From Photobacterium angustum (GTDB lineage Bacteria > Pseudomonadota > Gammaproteobacteria > Enterobacterales > Vibrionaceae): a stretch of 64,000 nucleotides of DNA. The position numbers and the translations under genes were made by a program. Below, piece after piece: positions 21,958-35,120 of this stretch. The stretch covers positions 682,001 to 746,000 of the forward strand of contig NZ_MSCJ01000001.1 of the NCBI RefSeq assembly GCF_002954615.1. Reading direction: 5' to 3'. The number at the start of each line of letters is the position of its first letter. Position 1 is the first letter of the stretch. The notes below the pieces were generated by a model that had not been told where the DNA came from, made no database searches, and saw only the letters and a list, made by a program, of their open reading frames with translations.

Positions 21958-23679
21958 TTAAATACGATTACACAATTCTGCGTAACGACCGTTTTGTGCC
22001 AGTAATGCTTGGTGTTTACCGCGTTCGATGATCTCACCTTCATCCATTAAACAGATTTGATCCATTTGATCGAGTCCAACTAATCGGTGGGTGATAAAGA
22101 GTACGGTTTTATCTTTTGCATGTTCGAGTAACAAGGCTAATATTTGCTGCTCAGTTCGGCGATCAAGTCCTTCTGTTGGCTCATCCATTAATAGGATAGG
22201 TGCATCATGAAGCAGTGCGCGAGCGATACCTAAGCGGCGTCTTTCACCACCAGAGATTTGACGCCCACCTTCACCTAACCAAGTATCTAACCCTTTATCT
22301 TCAAGTAGGGGGGATAAGCCGACCTGAATTAATGCTTCTGTAAATTCAGCATCAGTGCCGTTAGGTTTCGCTAACACAAGGTTTTCACGTAATGAACCGT
22401 TGAAGATATCAACACGTTGGCTAACAACGGTGATAGCTTTACGTAGAGCGGCTTCACTCCATGTAGGAAGTGGTTTGCCATCAATGGAAATTTGACCTTG
22501 CTGAGGATCCCAACTACGAGTGAGCAGTTGAAGTAAGGTTGATTTACCACAACCTGTTCGCCCTAGTAATGCCAGTTTTTCACCTTGTTTTAAGTCTATT
22601 GATACATTCTTCACTACAGTCTGAGTGCTACCGTAGTAGGTGTAGCTGACATTTTCAATCTTCAGTTCACCTTGTGCATCACCGTGGTAACCGTTTGGAT
22701 CAAAGACCGTATCAGGCGTAGCTTCAATGATTTCATTTAAGCGTTTTGCTGATGTTATGGTTTGCCCTAGATATTGGAAAGCACCAGCAACGGGCATCAT
22801 CATTTCAAAGCTTGCCATCGTTGCAAATGCGACCATAGCAACAAATGGATCGGGTGCATGACCACCAATACCATCAGCAGCAATCCATAGAATGACCACT
22901 AAAGTCCAGCCAGTGGCTGCCATCAACATGCCGTTAGCTAAGCCTGTTAAACTCGCCATTTTGCGTTGAGCTGCAAGTAGTTGGTCTTGCTCTGCTTCTG
23001 CTTGTTGGCGGTAACGAGGTTCTGCATTAAACAGCAAGAGTTCGGCATGACCTTGCAACCAATCTAGCAGTTTTACACGGTAGTTCGCTTTTGCAACTGT
23101 CAGTTGTTCACCGTTACGTTTACCTAAGCGATAAAACAGAATAGGCAATATAAACATTAATGAGAGTAAGATCCCACCAAGCGTTAAGCCTATCGTTGGA
23201 TCAAACCATGATAAAAATGCGGTAATTGCAGCAATACCCAATATGCCAATCACTAAAGGACTAACCAATCTTAGATAGATGTGATCCATCGCATCAACAT
23301 CAGCAACTAAACGGTTCAGCAAATCAGCATCACGTAGGTTAGCTTGACGGCCTGGGATCAGTGGTGTGAGTTTCCTAAAGAAAAATAAACGTAGATCAGC
23401 AAGGAGTTTAAACGTTGCGTTGTGACTTACAACACGTTCCCCCCAGCGGCCAGCTGTACGTGCCATAGAGAAACCACGTACACCTGCACCAGGTAACATG
23501 TAGTTGAATGTTTCTCTAGCGATGGTTAAACCCGCAACAGCAGAAGCGGCAATAAACCATCCTGATAGGGTTAATAGACTAATAGCGGCAAGAATTGTCG
23601 CTAAACCTAAGAGCATACCAAGTGTTAAGCCAAACCAATGCTTACGGTAAAGTTTTAGGTAAGGGATTAAATCACGCAT
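21958..23679 (-). CDS. cydC: Heterodimeric ABC transporter CydDC, subunit CydC
   Basis: CydC (573 residues) has six predicted membrane helices in residues 1-320, then an ATPase domain with Walker A GRTGCGKST, signature SGGERRRLGIARALL, and Walker B ILLMDEPTEGLD. With CydD it forms the inner-membrane transporter needed for assembly of cytochrome bd and c-type cytochromes. It is reported to export cysteine and glutathione, and heme binding has also been described. Its start overlaps the end of cydD by 8 bases, so the two are coupled. Confidence 0.96.
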   Translation of the reverse strand: MRDLIPYLKLYRKHWFGLTLGMLLGLATILAAISLLTLSGWFIAASAVAGLTIARETFNYMLPGAGVRGFSMARTAGRWGERVVSHNATFKLLADLRLFFFRKLTPLIPGRQANLRDADLLNRLVADVDAMDHIYLRLVSPLVIGILGIAAITAFLSWFDPTIGLTLGGILLSLMFILPILFYRLGKRNGEQLTVAKANYRVKLLDWLQGHAELLLFNAEPRYRQQAEAEQDQLLAAQRKMASLTGLANGMLMAATGWTLVVILWIAADGIGGHAPDPFVAMVAFATMASFEMMMPVAGAFQYLGQTITSAKRLNEIIEATPDTVFDPNGYHGDAQGELKIENVSYTYYGSTQTVVKNVSIDLKQGEKLALLGRTGCGKSTLLQLLTRSWDPQQGQISIDGKPLPTWSEAALRKAITVVSQRVDIFNGSLRENLVLAKPNGTDAEFTEALIQVGLSPLLEDKGLDTWLGEGGRQISGGERRRLGIARALLHDAPILLMDEPTEGLDRRTEQQILALLLEHAKDKTVLFITHRLVGLDQMDQICLMDEGEIIERGKHQALLAQNGRYAELCNRI

Positions 23680-25444
23680 CGAGATCCCTCTTATCTGTAT
23701 GGCTTAGCATATCTGCGAGTAAGCCATGTTGACTAATTTCTACGAACGGACCGTTTTGAACAAGCTTGCCATTTTCCATCACAAGAACACGATCCATCGC
23801 ATGTAATTGATCTAAACGGTGGCTAACCATCAATGTTGTATGTTGCTCAACAGCACGGCCTAAACTTTCAAGGACTAAGCGTTCACTGTTAGCATCAAGG
23901 CTTGCTGTGGGTTCATCTAAAATCCAAAACGCACCTTGTTGTAACATGGCGCGAGCAACAGCAATACGCTGCGCTTGACCTACAGATAAACCACCGGAGC
24001 GATCACCCACATGATGTTGATAACCTTTTTCTAAGCGATTAATGAATTCGTCAGCGTAAGCTTCTTTTGCAACTTGAGTCACTTTGGCTTGTTCAGCTAA
24101 CTGATCACCCAATGTGATGTTTTCATAAATCGTACCGTGTACAAGTAACGGGTTTTGACCAACCCAGCTAATTGCTTGACGCCATTCACTGTGGTTAAGT
24201 TCTTTTAATTCAATCCCATTAATTTTGATACTGCCGCGGTAGGGAAGGAAGCCCAATAACGCATTTAATAAACTGGTTTTACCTGCGCCACTCGGACCAA
24301 CCAGTGCCACATGTTCATTGGTATTAATATCAAATGTCAGAGGACCTGCTAGCTTTTGACCTTCAGGACTTAGTACTTCTAACTCGGTCACTGATATTTG
24401 GATTTTATCTGGTGTTGTTAATGTTTTAGAGCCATCCGTCATTTCGTCTGCTTCAATATTGAGAAACTCAACGATAGATTCTGCTGCACCAATAGCTTGT
24501 GCCTTGGCATGGTAGAAAGTACCAAGATCACGTAGCGGTTGGTAAAATTCAGGTGCAAGAACCAGAATGAATAAACCAGTAAATAAAGTAATCGGGATAC
24601 CGTAGTTACCGAAATTTAATTCACCGATAAAAGCAAAACCGAAGTAAACCGCAACAATAGCAACAGAAATAGCAGAGAAGAACTCTAATACTGCTGAAGA
24701 TAAGAAAGCAAGACGAAGGACTTCCATTGTACGTTTACGAAGTACGTGAGAAGCGGCATGAAGATTTTCTGCTTCAGCCTCTGCACGATCAAATAAACGC
24801 AGGGTAGATAGCCCTTGAAGACGATCGTAAAAGTGCCCTGATAAACGCTGTAATGCCTTAAAATTTCGGCGGTTAGCATCTGCAGCACCTAAGCCAACTA
24901 GTGCCATAAATAAAGGAACAAGTGGTGCGGTGAGTAAGAATATTAATCCAGCAGCCCAGTTTAAAGGGAAAACGACAAATAAAATCACGACAGGAATAAG
25001 AACGGATAGTGACATCTGAGGTAGATAGCGAGCAAAGAAATCTTGCATTTCTTCTACTTGCTCAAGGACAAGACTTGCCCATGTACCAGCAGGTTTTCCT
25101 TTAATATAAGCGGGGCCTAAGCTTTGTAAGCGATTAAGAATTAATTGGCGTATATGTAAGCGTATTTGTTCACCACAACGGTAGCCAAAAATTTCTCTTC
25201 CCCAACTACATAGAGAACGTAAACCGATAATGACAAATAAACCAACAAATTGGTTAATAAGAGAGTATTTATCAGCATGTTCAATAATCAGTTGATGCAG
25301 AATATTTGCAAGTAATGCTGCTTGTCCAACAAGCAGTAAACCAGACAAAAAGCCTAATCCAATACTTAGCATAAGCCAGCGTTTGGCTAACTTACTTTGG
25401 GATTTAAGCCATTTGGTTAAATCTCGATGTAATTGTTTATCCAT
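23672..25444 (-). CDS. cydD: Heterodimeric ABC transporter CydDC, subunit CydD
   Basis: CydD (590 residues) is the partner of CydC, with the same exporter plan. A cluster of membrane helices spans residues about 25-310. The nucleotide-binding domain carries Walker A GPSGAGKTS, signature GGLSVGQAQRIAVARAML and Walker B FWILDEPTASLD. The gene order trxB-cydD-cydC-aat is that of E. coli. A perfect inverted repeat lies 35-71 bases upstream of its start and may act in its control. Confidence 0.96.
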   Translation of the reverse strand: MDKQLHRDLTKWLKSQSKLAKRWLMLSIGLGFLSGLLLVGQAALLANILHQLIIEHADKYSLINQFVGLFVIIGLRSLCSWGREIFGYRCGEQIRLHIRQLILNRLQSLGPAYIKGKPAGTWASLVLEQVEEMQDFFARYLPQMSLSVLIPVVILFVVFPLNWAAGLIFLLTAPLVPLFMALVGLGAADANRRNFKALQRLSGHFYDRLQGLSTLRLFDRAEAEAENLHAASHVLRKRTMEVLRLAFLSSAVLEFFSAISVAIVAVYFGFAFIGELNFGNYGIPITLFTGLFILVLAPEFYQPLRDLGTFYHAKAQAIGAAESIVEFLNIEADEMTDGSKTLTTPDKIQISVTELEVLSPEGQKLAGPLTFDINTNEHVALVGPSGAGKTSLLNALLGFLPYRGSIKINGIELKELNHSEWRQAISWVGQNPLLVHGTIYENITLGDQLAEQAKVTQVAKEAYADEFINRLEKGYQHHVGDRSGGLSVGQAQRIAVARAMLQQGAFWILDEPTASLDANSERLVLESLGRAVEQHTTLMVSHRLDQLHAMDRVLVMENGKLVQNGPFVEISQHGLLADMLSHTDKRDLDA

Positions 25445-25478
25445 ATAAGGGTTTCATTACGGTATTAACGGTGGGTAG

Positions 25479-25515
25479 CTCATAGTTAAATGGTGAGCAT
25501 ACATTTAACTATGAG
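25479..25515. repeat. Perfect 14-bp inverted repeat between trxB and cydD
   Basis: CTCATAGTTAAATG (25479-25492) and CATTTAACTATGAG (25502-25515) have a 9-base loop. It lies upstream of cydD and downstream of the trxB terminator. It could be an operator for a dimeric regulator or a leader hairpin. Confidence 0.7.
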
Positions 25516-25519
25516 ATAA

Positions 25520-25548
25520 ACAAACCGCCACTTATTAAGTCGCGGTTT
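25520..25548 (-). terminator. Probable trxB terminator
   Basis: AAACCGC (25522-25528) pairs with GCGGTTT (25542-25548). An inner ACT/AGT stem and one mismatch complete the hairpin. The minus-strand tail is only weakly T-rich. Confidence 0.5.
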
Positions 25549-25561
25549 GGACGTTTACTGA

Positions 25562-27401
<1,840 letters not shown>

Positions 27402-27896
27402 ATGGTAGATACCAAAAAGAAACCATCCAAGGAATTGGATCGCATTGACCGTAATATTTTGAATGAACTTCAAAAAGACGGCAGAATTTCAAATGTTGAG
27501 CTATCAAAGCGTGTTGGTTTATCTCCAACACCTTGTCTTGAGCGTGTACGTCGTTTAGAGCGTCAAGGTTATATCAGTGGTTATACCGCATTGCTTAACC
27601 CACAGTTTCTTGATGCTTCACTATTGGTGTTTGTAGAGATTACACTAAATCGTGGTGCGCCAGATGTATTTGAACAGTTCAATAAATCAGTTCAAGAGCT
27701 TGAAGATATTCAAGAGTGTCATCTTGTTTCTGGTGATTTTGACTACTTATTAAAAACACGTGTATCTGATATGTCAGCATACCGTAAGCTTCTTGGTGAA
27801 ACATTATTGCGTCTACCGGGTGTAAATGACACGCGTACGTACGTTGTAATGGAAGAAGTTAAACAGTCAAATAATCTAGTGATTAAAACACGATAA
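27402..27896 (+). CDS. lrp: Leucine-responsive regulatory protein
   Basis: Lrp (164 residues) is a global transcription regulator of amino acid metabolism and related functions, working as octamers and hexadecamers that respond to leucine. An N-terminal helix-turn-helix spans residues about 15-65 (DRIDRNILNELQKDGRISN, then LSKRVGLSPTPCLERVRRL). A RAM ligand-binding domain follows, with SGDFDYLLKTRV. It is so close to enterobacterial Lrp that confusion with AsnC-type paralogues is unlikely. AAGAAGG precedes the ATG. The lrp-ftsK-lolA order is conserved. Confidence 0.96.
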   Translation: MVDTKKKPSKELDRIDRNILNELQKDGRISNVELSKRVGLSPTPCLERVRRLERQGYISGYTALLNPQFLDASLLVFVEITLNRGAPDVFEQFNKSVQELEDIQECHLVSGDFDYLLKTRVSDMSAYRKLLGETLLRLPGVNDTRTYVVMEEVKQSNNLVIKTR

Positions 27897-27925
27897 GTGT
27901 ATTGCTGAGTATAAGCAGAATAAAT

Positions 27926-27957
27926 AAACGAGCGGCTATTAAGCCGCTCGTTTTGTT
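27926..27957 (+). terminator. lrp terminator
   Basis: AAACGAGCGGCT (27926-27937) pairs perfectly with AGCCGCTCGTTT (27942-27953), followed by T-rich sequence. Confidence 0.92.
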
Positions 27958-28304
27958 TGTACGATATGGTAATTTATTCATAGTGATGGTTAATTGGACA
28001 AAAAGTGAATCAAATTGACATAGCGATGAATTTTTTTATCTATTAGGCGTCTAAAATAGTTATCTGATATGAACTATTTGTACCTTATTATCTGGGGCGA
28101 GAGAAAAATTTTCACTAAAAGCTTTTTCGGTACACAGACAATGCACGCATTTAGTATAGAATAGTGGCATTGAGAAAATGACATTGTATTTCTTATATTT
28201 GGCTAAGCTTTATAGCGTATTTGACTGTAGAGATTAGTATTATTCGATGAATGTCTTAGATTTCTGGCAAATTTTTGAGTTTTATAGAGACATCGGAGTT
28301 ATCC
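27958..28304 (+). promoter_or_regulatory. ftsK upstream region
   Basis: There is no gene in these 347 bases. An 8-bp inverted repeat with a 10-base spacer (AAATAGTT 28054-28061, AACTATTT 28072-28079) may be an operator. I found no CTGT-N8-ACAG LexA box, although ftsK is SOS-induced in E. coli. GGAG at 28295-28298 is the ribosome site that sets the ftsK start. Confidence 0.35.
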
Positions 28305-31300
28305 TTGAGGAAGATTAAAGGTAAAAAACTGTCCCAGATGCGTTTGTCAGGTACACAACGCATTATTGAAGGTTTTTTAATCATCAGTATTTTAGCTGCT
28401 ATTTATATTATGGTGGCATTGGTAACATTTAACCCTGCAGATCCATCATGGTCACAAACTGCTTGGGAAGGGGTTGTTCAGAATAAAGCTGGCGCGTTTG
28501 GCGCTTTAGTGGCTGATACCTTCTTCTTCAGTTTTGGCTCATTAGCCTATGTTTTTCCAGCCTTAATAGTCTTACTTGGCTATTATCTATTTCGTCGCCG
28601 TTCAAAAAGTTTATCTCACGATTATATGGTTTACGGCACTCGTCTTTTAGGCTTCATTTTATTGCTATTAACTAGCTGTGGTCTTGCTGATTTAAACTTT
28701 GATGATATTTGGTACTTTTCATCGGGTGGAGTCGTCGGGGATGTTGTTTCAAACATTTCAATGCCATTGCTTAATGTGCTTGGTACAACATTAGTACTGA
28801 TGTTTATTTGGGCTATTGGTTTTACCTTGTTTTCGGGTATTTCATGGACATCAATTGTTGATACATTAGGTGAAAAGACACTTTCTTCGTTAACTTGGTT
28901 TCTAAATAAATTTCGTTCAGATAAACATGAGGTTATGCGACCTTTTGCAACCGAAATTCCTGATGAATCAGAAATGCCTTACATGGCACACTTAGATGAC
29001 GTTGATGATGAAGACGACCCGTTATTATCATCTTATGTTAATAACGAATCATTAGATAATAATGCAAAAGAAGTCGAATCTTCGCCTTATAAGATTGTTC
29101 GACCGAATTCTGATATGGCACGAGATCCATTGTTAGAAACGAGTCAACCAGTGGTAAGTCACCCCGCGGCACAATCGCAAGCTGCTGTTCAACAACCAGT
29201 GGTAAGTCAGCCCGCGGCACAACCGCAACCAGCTGTTCAACAACCAGTAGTAAGTCAGCCTGCGGCACAACCGCAAGCAGCTGTTCAACAACCAGTGGTA
29301 AGTCAGACTGCGGCACAACCGCAAGCAGCTGTTCAACAACCAGTGGTAAGTCAGCCTGCGGCACAACCGCAAGCAGCTGTTCAACAACCAGTGGTAAGTC
29401 AGCCTGCGGCACAACCGCAACCAGCTGTTCAACAACCTGTGGTAAGCCAGCCAGTGGCACAACCGCAAGCAGCTGTTCAACAACCACAAGAGACAGTTCA
29501 GCAGCCTGCTACTCAGCCTCGTGGTCTTTCGATTGAAGATTTAGAACGCGAACTAGATAAAAATGAAGATTTTACTGTTCCAGTGGATGAGTATACGCAA
29601 AGTGCAATTGAAGCTGCTGAATCAGCAGTAACTGCAGCTCCTGCTTATCATTCCTCAGCGCAGAATGTTGTTGAACCAAGTCAACCCGTAGAATCTATGG
29701 CTGTTCAACAGACAACACCTGTAGCGTCGCAATCTGTCACTCCACAATCAACAACATCACAGCCTGTTCCGGGAAGTGATATTGAAATTGGCGTGCAAGA
29801 TGGTATGTCTGAACTAGAGCGTGGTGAAGCTGTTGAGTTGACGCCTGAGCAAAAAGAAAAAGCTGATCAGGAAGCGTTTTTGCAAAACATTCGTGATTTA
29901 CAGAAAGAACAAGCGCATTTGGCTGGATTAGATAATCCGTTTTTAATGCAAACAGAAGTTGATCTTCCTGCTCCAACGTCACCAATGCCAACATTAGATT
30001 TATTGCAACCCGCTCGTCGAACTGTTGAGCCAGCTTCTGAAGAAGAGTTGCAAGCGACGGCAGCGTTAATTGAATCTAAGTTAGTTGATTACAAAATTAA
30101 AGCGCAGGTGAAAGGAATTTATCCTGGGCCTGTTATTACTCGCTTTGAATTAGATTTAGCGCCAGGAGTGAAAGTTAGTCGTATCTCTGGTTTAGCAAAA
30201 GACTTAGCTCGCGCGTTGTCTGTAATGGCTGTACGTGTCGTTGAGGCTATTCCGGGTAAACCATATATTGGTTTAGAATTGCCGAATAAAGGTCGAGAAA
30301 CGGTATACATGTCTGAAGTGGTCGCCAGTGAGCGTTTTCAGAATATGGATGGTCCATTACCGATTGTTTTAGGTAGCGATATTGCTGGTGAAGCTGTTGT
30401 GGCAGATCTAAGTAAAATGCCTCACTTACTGGTTGCGGGTACAACAGGATCGGGTAAATCTGTTGGTGTAAACGTAATGATCTTGAGCTTACTATATAAG
30501 TGTAAGCCTGAAGACTGTCGCTTTATTATGATCGATCCAAAGATGTTGGAGTTATCTATTTATGAAGGTATACCGCATCTATTAACGGAAGTTGTGACTG
30601 ACATGAAAGATGCAGGTAATGCCCTGCGTTGGTGTGTCGGGGAAATGGAACGTCGTTATAAGCTAATGGCGAAATGTGGAGTACGTAACGTAGCGGGCTT
30701 TAATGCTAAGTTAGAAGAAGCGGCGGCGGCGGGTTACCCTATTCATGATCCATTATGGCAACCAGGCGATACTATGGATGAATACCCACCATTACTTGAA
30801 AAAATGCCAAGTATTGTAGTGATCATCGATGAATTTGCTGACTTGATGATGGTTGTTGGTAAGAAAGTTGAAGAACTTATCGCGCGTCTTGCTCAAAAAG
30901 CACGTGCGGCAGGTATCCACTTAGTACTTGCTACTCAGCGTCCATCTGTGGATGTTATTACCGGCTTAATTAAAGCAAATATTCCAACGCGTATGGCATT
31001 TACTGTATCTACCAAGACAGACTCACGTACTATTCTTGATCAAGGTGGTGCCGAATCCTTGCTTGGTATGGGTGATATGCTGTACTTGCCTCCAGGTCAA
31101 AGCCATACAACACGTGTTCACGGTGCATTTGCATCGGATGATGATGTTCATAACGTAGTAAATGATTGGAAAGCACGCGGTAAACCACAATATATAGATA
31201 GTATCCTAAGTTCAGATCAAGGTTCAGAAAGTCTATTACCGGGTGAAACATCCACCGGTGGTGATGATGATATCGATCAACTGTTTGATGAAGTGGCTGC

Positions 31301-31478
31301 ATTTGTAACTGAAACGCGTCGTGCATCAGTATCGGGCGTTCAGCGCCGCTTTAAAATTGGATATAACCGTGCAGCACGAATTGTTGAGCAACTAGAAGCG
31401 CATGGCATTGTTAGCCCGCCGGGGCACAATTCAAACCGAGAAGTACTAGCACCTGCGCCAGTACAGATCCACGATTAA
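28305..31478 (+). CDS. ftsK: DNA translocase FtsK
   Basis: FtsK couples septation to chromosome dimer resolution and segregation. I place the start at TTG 28305, with GGAG six bases upstream, giving 1057 residues; an in-frame TTG at 28275 has no ribosome site. Four membrane helices occupy about residues 20-200. A Pro/Gln-rich linker follows, with seven copies of a 16-residue repeat. The RecA-like motor has Walker A GTTGSGKS near residue 712 and Walker [12 protein letters not shown] near 840. The C-terminal gamma winged helix, which reads KOPS and activates XerD, has [17 protein letters not shown]. It is normal for the family except for the repeat-rich linker. Confidence 0.96.
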   Translation: MRKIKGKKLSQMRLSGTQRIIEGFLIISILAAIYIMVALVTFNPADPSWSQTAWEGVVQNKAGAFGALVADTFFFSFGSLAYVFPALIVLLGYYLFRRRSKSLSHDYMVYGTRLLGFILLLLTSCGLADLNFDDIWYFSSGGVVGDVVSNISMPLLNVLGTTLVLMFIWAIGFTLFSGISWTSIVDTLGEKTLSSLTWFLNKFRSDKHEVMRPFATEIPDESEMPYMAHLDDVDDEDDPLLSSYVNNESLDNNAKEVESSPYKIVRPNSDMARDPLLETSQPVVSHPAAQSQAAVQQPVVSQPAAQPQPAVQQPVVSQPAAQPQAAVQQPVVSQTAAQPQAAVQQPVVSQPAAQPQAAVQQPVVSQPAAQPQPAVQQPVVSQPVAQPQAAVQQPQETVQQPATQPRGLSIEDLERELDKNEDFTVPVDEYTQSAIEAAESAVTAAPAYHSSAQNVVEPSQPVESMAVQQTTPVASQSVTPQSTTSQPVPGSDIEIGVQDGMSELERGEAVELTPEQKEKADQEAFLQNIRDLQKEQAHLAGLDNPFLMQTEVDLPAPTSPMPTLDLLQPARRTVEPASEEELQATAALIESKLVDYKIKAQVKGIYPGPVITRFELDLAPGVKVSRISGLAKDLARALSVMAVRVVEAIPGKPYIGLELPNKGRETVYMSEVVASERFQNMDGPLPIVLGSDIAGEAVVADLSKMPHLLVAGTTGSGKSVGVNVMILSLLYKCKPEDCRFIMIDPKMLELSIYEGIPHLLTEVVTDMKDAGNALRWCVGEMERRYKLMAKCGVRNVAGFNAKLEEAAAAGYPIHDPLWQPGDTMDEYPPLLEKMPSIVVIIDEFADLMMVVGKKVEELIARLAQKARAAGIHLVLATQRPSVDVITGLIKANIPTRMAFTVSTKTDSRTILDQGGAESLLGMGDMLYLPPGQSHTTRVHGAFASDDDVHNVVNDWKARGKPQYIDSILSSDQGSESLLPGETSTGGDDDIDQLFDEVAAFVTETRRASVSGVQRRFKIGYNRAARIVEQLEAHGIVSPPGHNSNREVLAPAPVQIHD
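29148..29483 (+). repeat. Seven 48-bp tandem repeats in the ftsK linker
   Basis: Seven consecutive units encode the 16-residue unit [16 protein letters not shown] with minor changes. The first unit has H and S variants, the fourth a T, and the seventh a V. The copies are nearly identical at the DNA level, so the array is probably recent and prone to copy-number change. Confidence 0.95.
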
Positions 31479-31576
31479 TGAGTAAACCGACACCTTGCTG
31501 TCAGTAAATTTATAGCGTAATTTAAACCGCTGCGCATAGTATGTTCGGCGGTTTACTTTAACAGAGGTTAGCGAAT

Positions 31577-32194
31577 ATGATGAAAAAGTTATGGCTAAGT
31601 ATGTTAGTTGCCGTACCAATGCTTGCAACAACAAGTGCTTGGGCTACACCACAACAAACATTAAGTAGCCGACTTGATAAAGTGAATGCATTTAGTGCTA
31701 ACTTTACTCAGAAAGTGATTAGTCCTGACGGTGAAATACTGGTTGATGGGACTGGCGATTTATCCATTAAACGTCCTAATTTATTCCGTTGGGATACTAA
31801 AACACCGGATGCAAGCTTGCTAGTCTCAGATGGCAAAACAGTATGGTATTACAGCCCATTCGTTGAACAGGTCACGGCAATGTGGCTAAAAGATGCAACA
31901 GAACAAACACCGTTTGTTTTGTTAACACGTAATAATGAGAAAGACTGGTCGCGTTATAATGTTAAGCAACTAGCAGATACTTTTACCTTAACGCCGAAAG
32001 ATAAAACATCTTCGATGGATGAGTTTATCGTGACAGTATCTAAAGATGGCCAAGTACGTAACTTCTCTGTGGTAGAGAGTGACGGGCAACGCAGTAACTA
32101 CACATTATCTAAATTTACACGTACTACGCCTGCGGCAGACTTATTTAAGTTTACGCCACCGAAAGGGGTAGAACTGGACGATCAACGTCAATGA
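31577..32194 (+). CDS. lolA: Outer-membrane lipoprotein carrier protein LolA
   Basis: LolA (205-residue precursor) shuttles lipoproteins across the periplasm from LolCDE to LolB. Residues 1-23 form a signal peptide ending SAWA. The mature part is the half-closed beta-barrel of the family: TLSSRLDKVNAFSANFTQ, FRWDTKTPD, TVWYYSPFVEQVTA, and a C-terminal FKFTPPKGVELDDQR. GAGG precedes the start, and a second ATG follows directly. It lies between ftsK and rarA as in E. coli and ends at a compact terminator. Confidence 0.96.
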   Translation: MMKKLWLSMLVAVPMLATTSAWATPQQTLSSRLDKVNAFSANFTQKVISPDGEILVDGTGDLSIKRPNLFRWDTKTPDASLLVSDGKTVWYYSPFVEQVTAMWLKDATEQTPFVLLTRNNEKDWSRYNVKQLADTFTLTPKDKTSSMDEFIVTVSKDGQVRNFSVVESDGQRSNYTLSKFTRTTPAADLFKFTPPKGVELDDQRQ

Positions 32195-32254
32195 ATAAAA
32201 CAATAGATATGATGCTATGAGTTAGCGTGTATGTATTGTTAATCTAAATTCTAT

Positions 32255-32278
32255 AGGTGGCTGTTAGCCACCTTTTTC
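32255..32278 (+). terminator. lolA terminator
   Basis: AGGTGGCT (32255-32262) pairs with AGCCACCT (32266-32273) around GTT and runs into TTTTT. It covers the upstream in-frame GTG of the next gene, which excludes that codon as the rarA start. Confidence 0.88.
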
Positions 32279-32298
32279 TGTTTATGGGAGTGGTTATT

Positions 32299-33639
32299 TT
32301 GAATAACTTCAGCCTTGATTTTTCTTCTGACTTCAGACCGCTAGCCGCAAGAATGCGACCTCGAACAGTAGAAGAATATATCGGTCAGCAACATATTTTG
32401 GGACAAGGAAAACCCTTACGTCGAGCCTTAGAAGGCGGGCAACTACATTCAATGATTTTGTGGGGGCCACCGGGTACAGGAAAAACGACATTAGCAGAAG
32501 TCGCTGCACATTATGCCAACGCTGAAGTAGAGCGTGTGTCTGCTGTAACATCAGGTATTAAAGATATTCGAGCTGCAATTGATAAGGCTCGTGACAATAA
32601 AATGGCAGGACGTCGTACTATTTTATTTGTTGATGAGGTGCATCGTTTCAATAAAAGTCAGCAAGATGCGTTTTTACCACATATTGAAGATGGCACTGTA
32701 ACGTTTATTGGCGCAACGACGGAAAACCCATCGTTTGAGCTTAATAATGCATTACTCTCTCGAGCTCGAGTGTATAAGTTAAAGTCACTTGAGGATGATG
32801 AGATCTTACAAGTGATTGAACAAGCATTAACGGATAAAAAGCGAGGTGTAAACGAAACGAATTTACACTTTGCGGATGATATTAAAGAAAAATTAGCTGA
32901 GTTTGTCCGTGGTGACGCTCGTATGTCTTTAAACTATCTTGAGCAGCTTATTGATATGGCTGAAGAAGATGAGAAAGGCATTAAGCAAATAACGGTTGAA
33001 TTATTGGCGGAAGTCACAGGTGAAAAGGTTGCGCGCTTTGATAACAAAGGTGATCTTTGGTACGACATGATCTCAGCTGTGCATAAATCAATTCGAGGTT
33101 CTAATCCTGATGGTGCTTTGTATTGGTTTGCACGTATGCTCCAAGCTGGCTGTGACCCGCTATATGTGGCTCGTCGTCTACTGGCTATTGCTTCAGAAGA
33201 TATTGGCAATGCAGATCCTCGCGCGATGCAAGTCGCGGTTTCTGCGTGGGATTGTTATACCCGTGTTGGTGCCTATGAAGGCGAGCGAGCCATAGCACAA
33301 GCGATTGTGTACTTAGCTTGTGCGGCGAAAAGTAATGCGGTTTACGTGGCGTTTAATCTTGCCAAAGCTGATGCTCGCGAATTCCCTGATTTTGAAGTTC
33401 CTCATCACTTACGTAATGCGCCAACCAAGTTAATGAAAGAATTAGGTTATGGCGAAGGGTATCGTTATGCCCATGATGAAGTAGGGGCTTATGCGGCAGG
33501 TGAAGTGTATTTACCGCGTGAAATCCGTGATCGGGTTTATTACCAACCATCAAACCGTGGTTTAGAAATGAAAATATCCGAAAAGTTGGATTATCTTGCT
33601 TCATTAGATGCAAAAAGCCCGTTAAAGCGCTACCAATAA
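32299..33639 (+). CDS. rarA: Replication-associated recombination protein A (RarA/MgsA)
   Basis: RarA is an AAA+ clamp-loader-like ATPase that acts at stalled forks and binds SSB. I start it at TTG 32299 (446 residues, E. coli 447), with GGGAG eight bases upstream. The product then begins [12 protein letters not shown], as in the family; an ATG at 32284 is less likely. Walker A is GPPGTGKTT, Walker B is [10 protein letters not shown], sensor 1 is [10 protein letters not shown], and the C-terminal tetramerisation domain with [15 protein letters not shown] follows. Transcription from lolA is blocked by the terminator, so a promoter of its own or read-through is needed. Confidence 0.95.
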   Translation: MNNFSLDFSSDFRPLAARMRPRTVEEYIGQQHILGQGKPLRRALEGGQLHSMILWGPPGTGKTTLAEVAAHYANAEVERVSAVTSGIKDIRAAIDKARDNKMAGRRTILFVDEVHRFNKSQQDAFLPHIEDGTVTFIGATTENPSFELNNALLSRARVYKLKSLEDDEILQVIEQALTDKKRGVNETNLHFADDIKEKLAEFVRGDARMSLNYLEQLIDMAEEDEKGIKQITVELLAEVTGEKVARFDNKGDLWYDMISAVHKSIRGSNPDGALYWFARMLQAGCDPLYVARRLLAIASEDIGNADPRAMQVAVSAWDCYTRVGAYEGERAIAQAIVYLACAAKSNAVYVAFNLAKADAREFPDFEVPHHLRNAPTKLMKELGYGEGYRYAHDEVGAYAAGEVYLPREIRDRVYYQPSNRGLEMKISEKLDYLASLDAKSPLKRYQ

Positions 33640-33668
33640 TAAGGCTTTTTGGGTATCGTTAAACGACT

Positions 33669-33691
33669 GGCAGTTCCATGTGAGAACTGCC
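33669..33691 (+). terminator. Possible rarA terminator hairpin
   Basis: GGCAGTTC and GAACTGCC make an 8-bp stem with a 7-base loop, 29 bases after the stop. The T content behind it is weak. Confidence 0.45.
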
Positions 33692-33752
33692 TTCCTAATT
33701 ACAGACTATTTTGATAAAAATCGTCTAAATAACGTGCATTTCAGAATATTAA

Positions 33753-35075
<1,323 letters not shown>

Positions 35076-35095
35076 TCACTGATTTGTTGTTTGAA

Positions 35096-35120
35096 AACCC
35101 AGCTATTGTGCTGGGTTTTT
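35096..35120. terminator. serS terminator, probably shared with the next leftward gene
   Basis: AACCCAGC (35096-35103) pairs with GCTGGGTT (35110-35117), followed by a T run. An A run on the other side allows weaker use from the minus strand. Confidence 0.88.

Noticed and set aside
27958..28304. Possible LexA box before ftsK
   Set aside because: TTGACTGTAGAGATTAGTAT has only one half-site; no CTGT-N8-ACAG was found.
29038..29489. Two long minus-strand frames (149 and 118 codons) across the ftsK linker
   Set aside because: They are produced by the 48-bp tandem repeats read in other frames; repetitive [19 protein letters not shown] products are artefacts.
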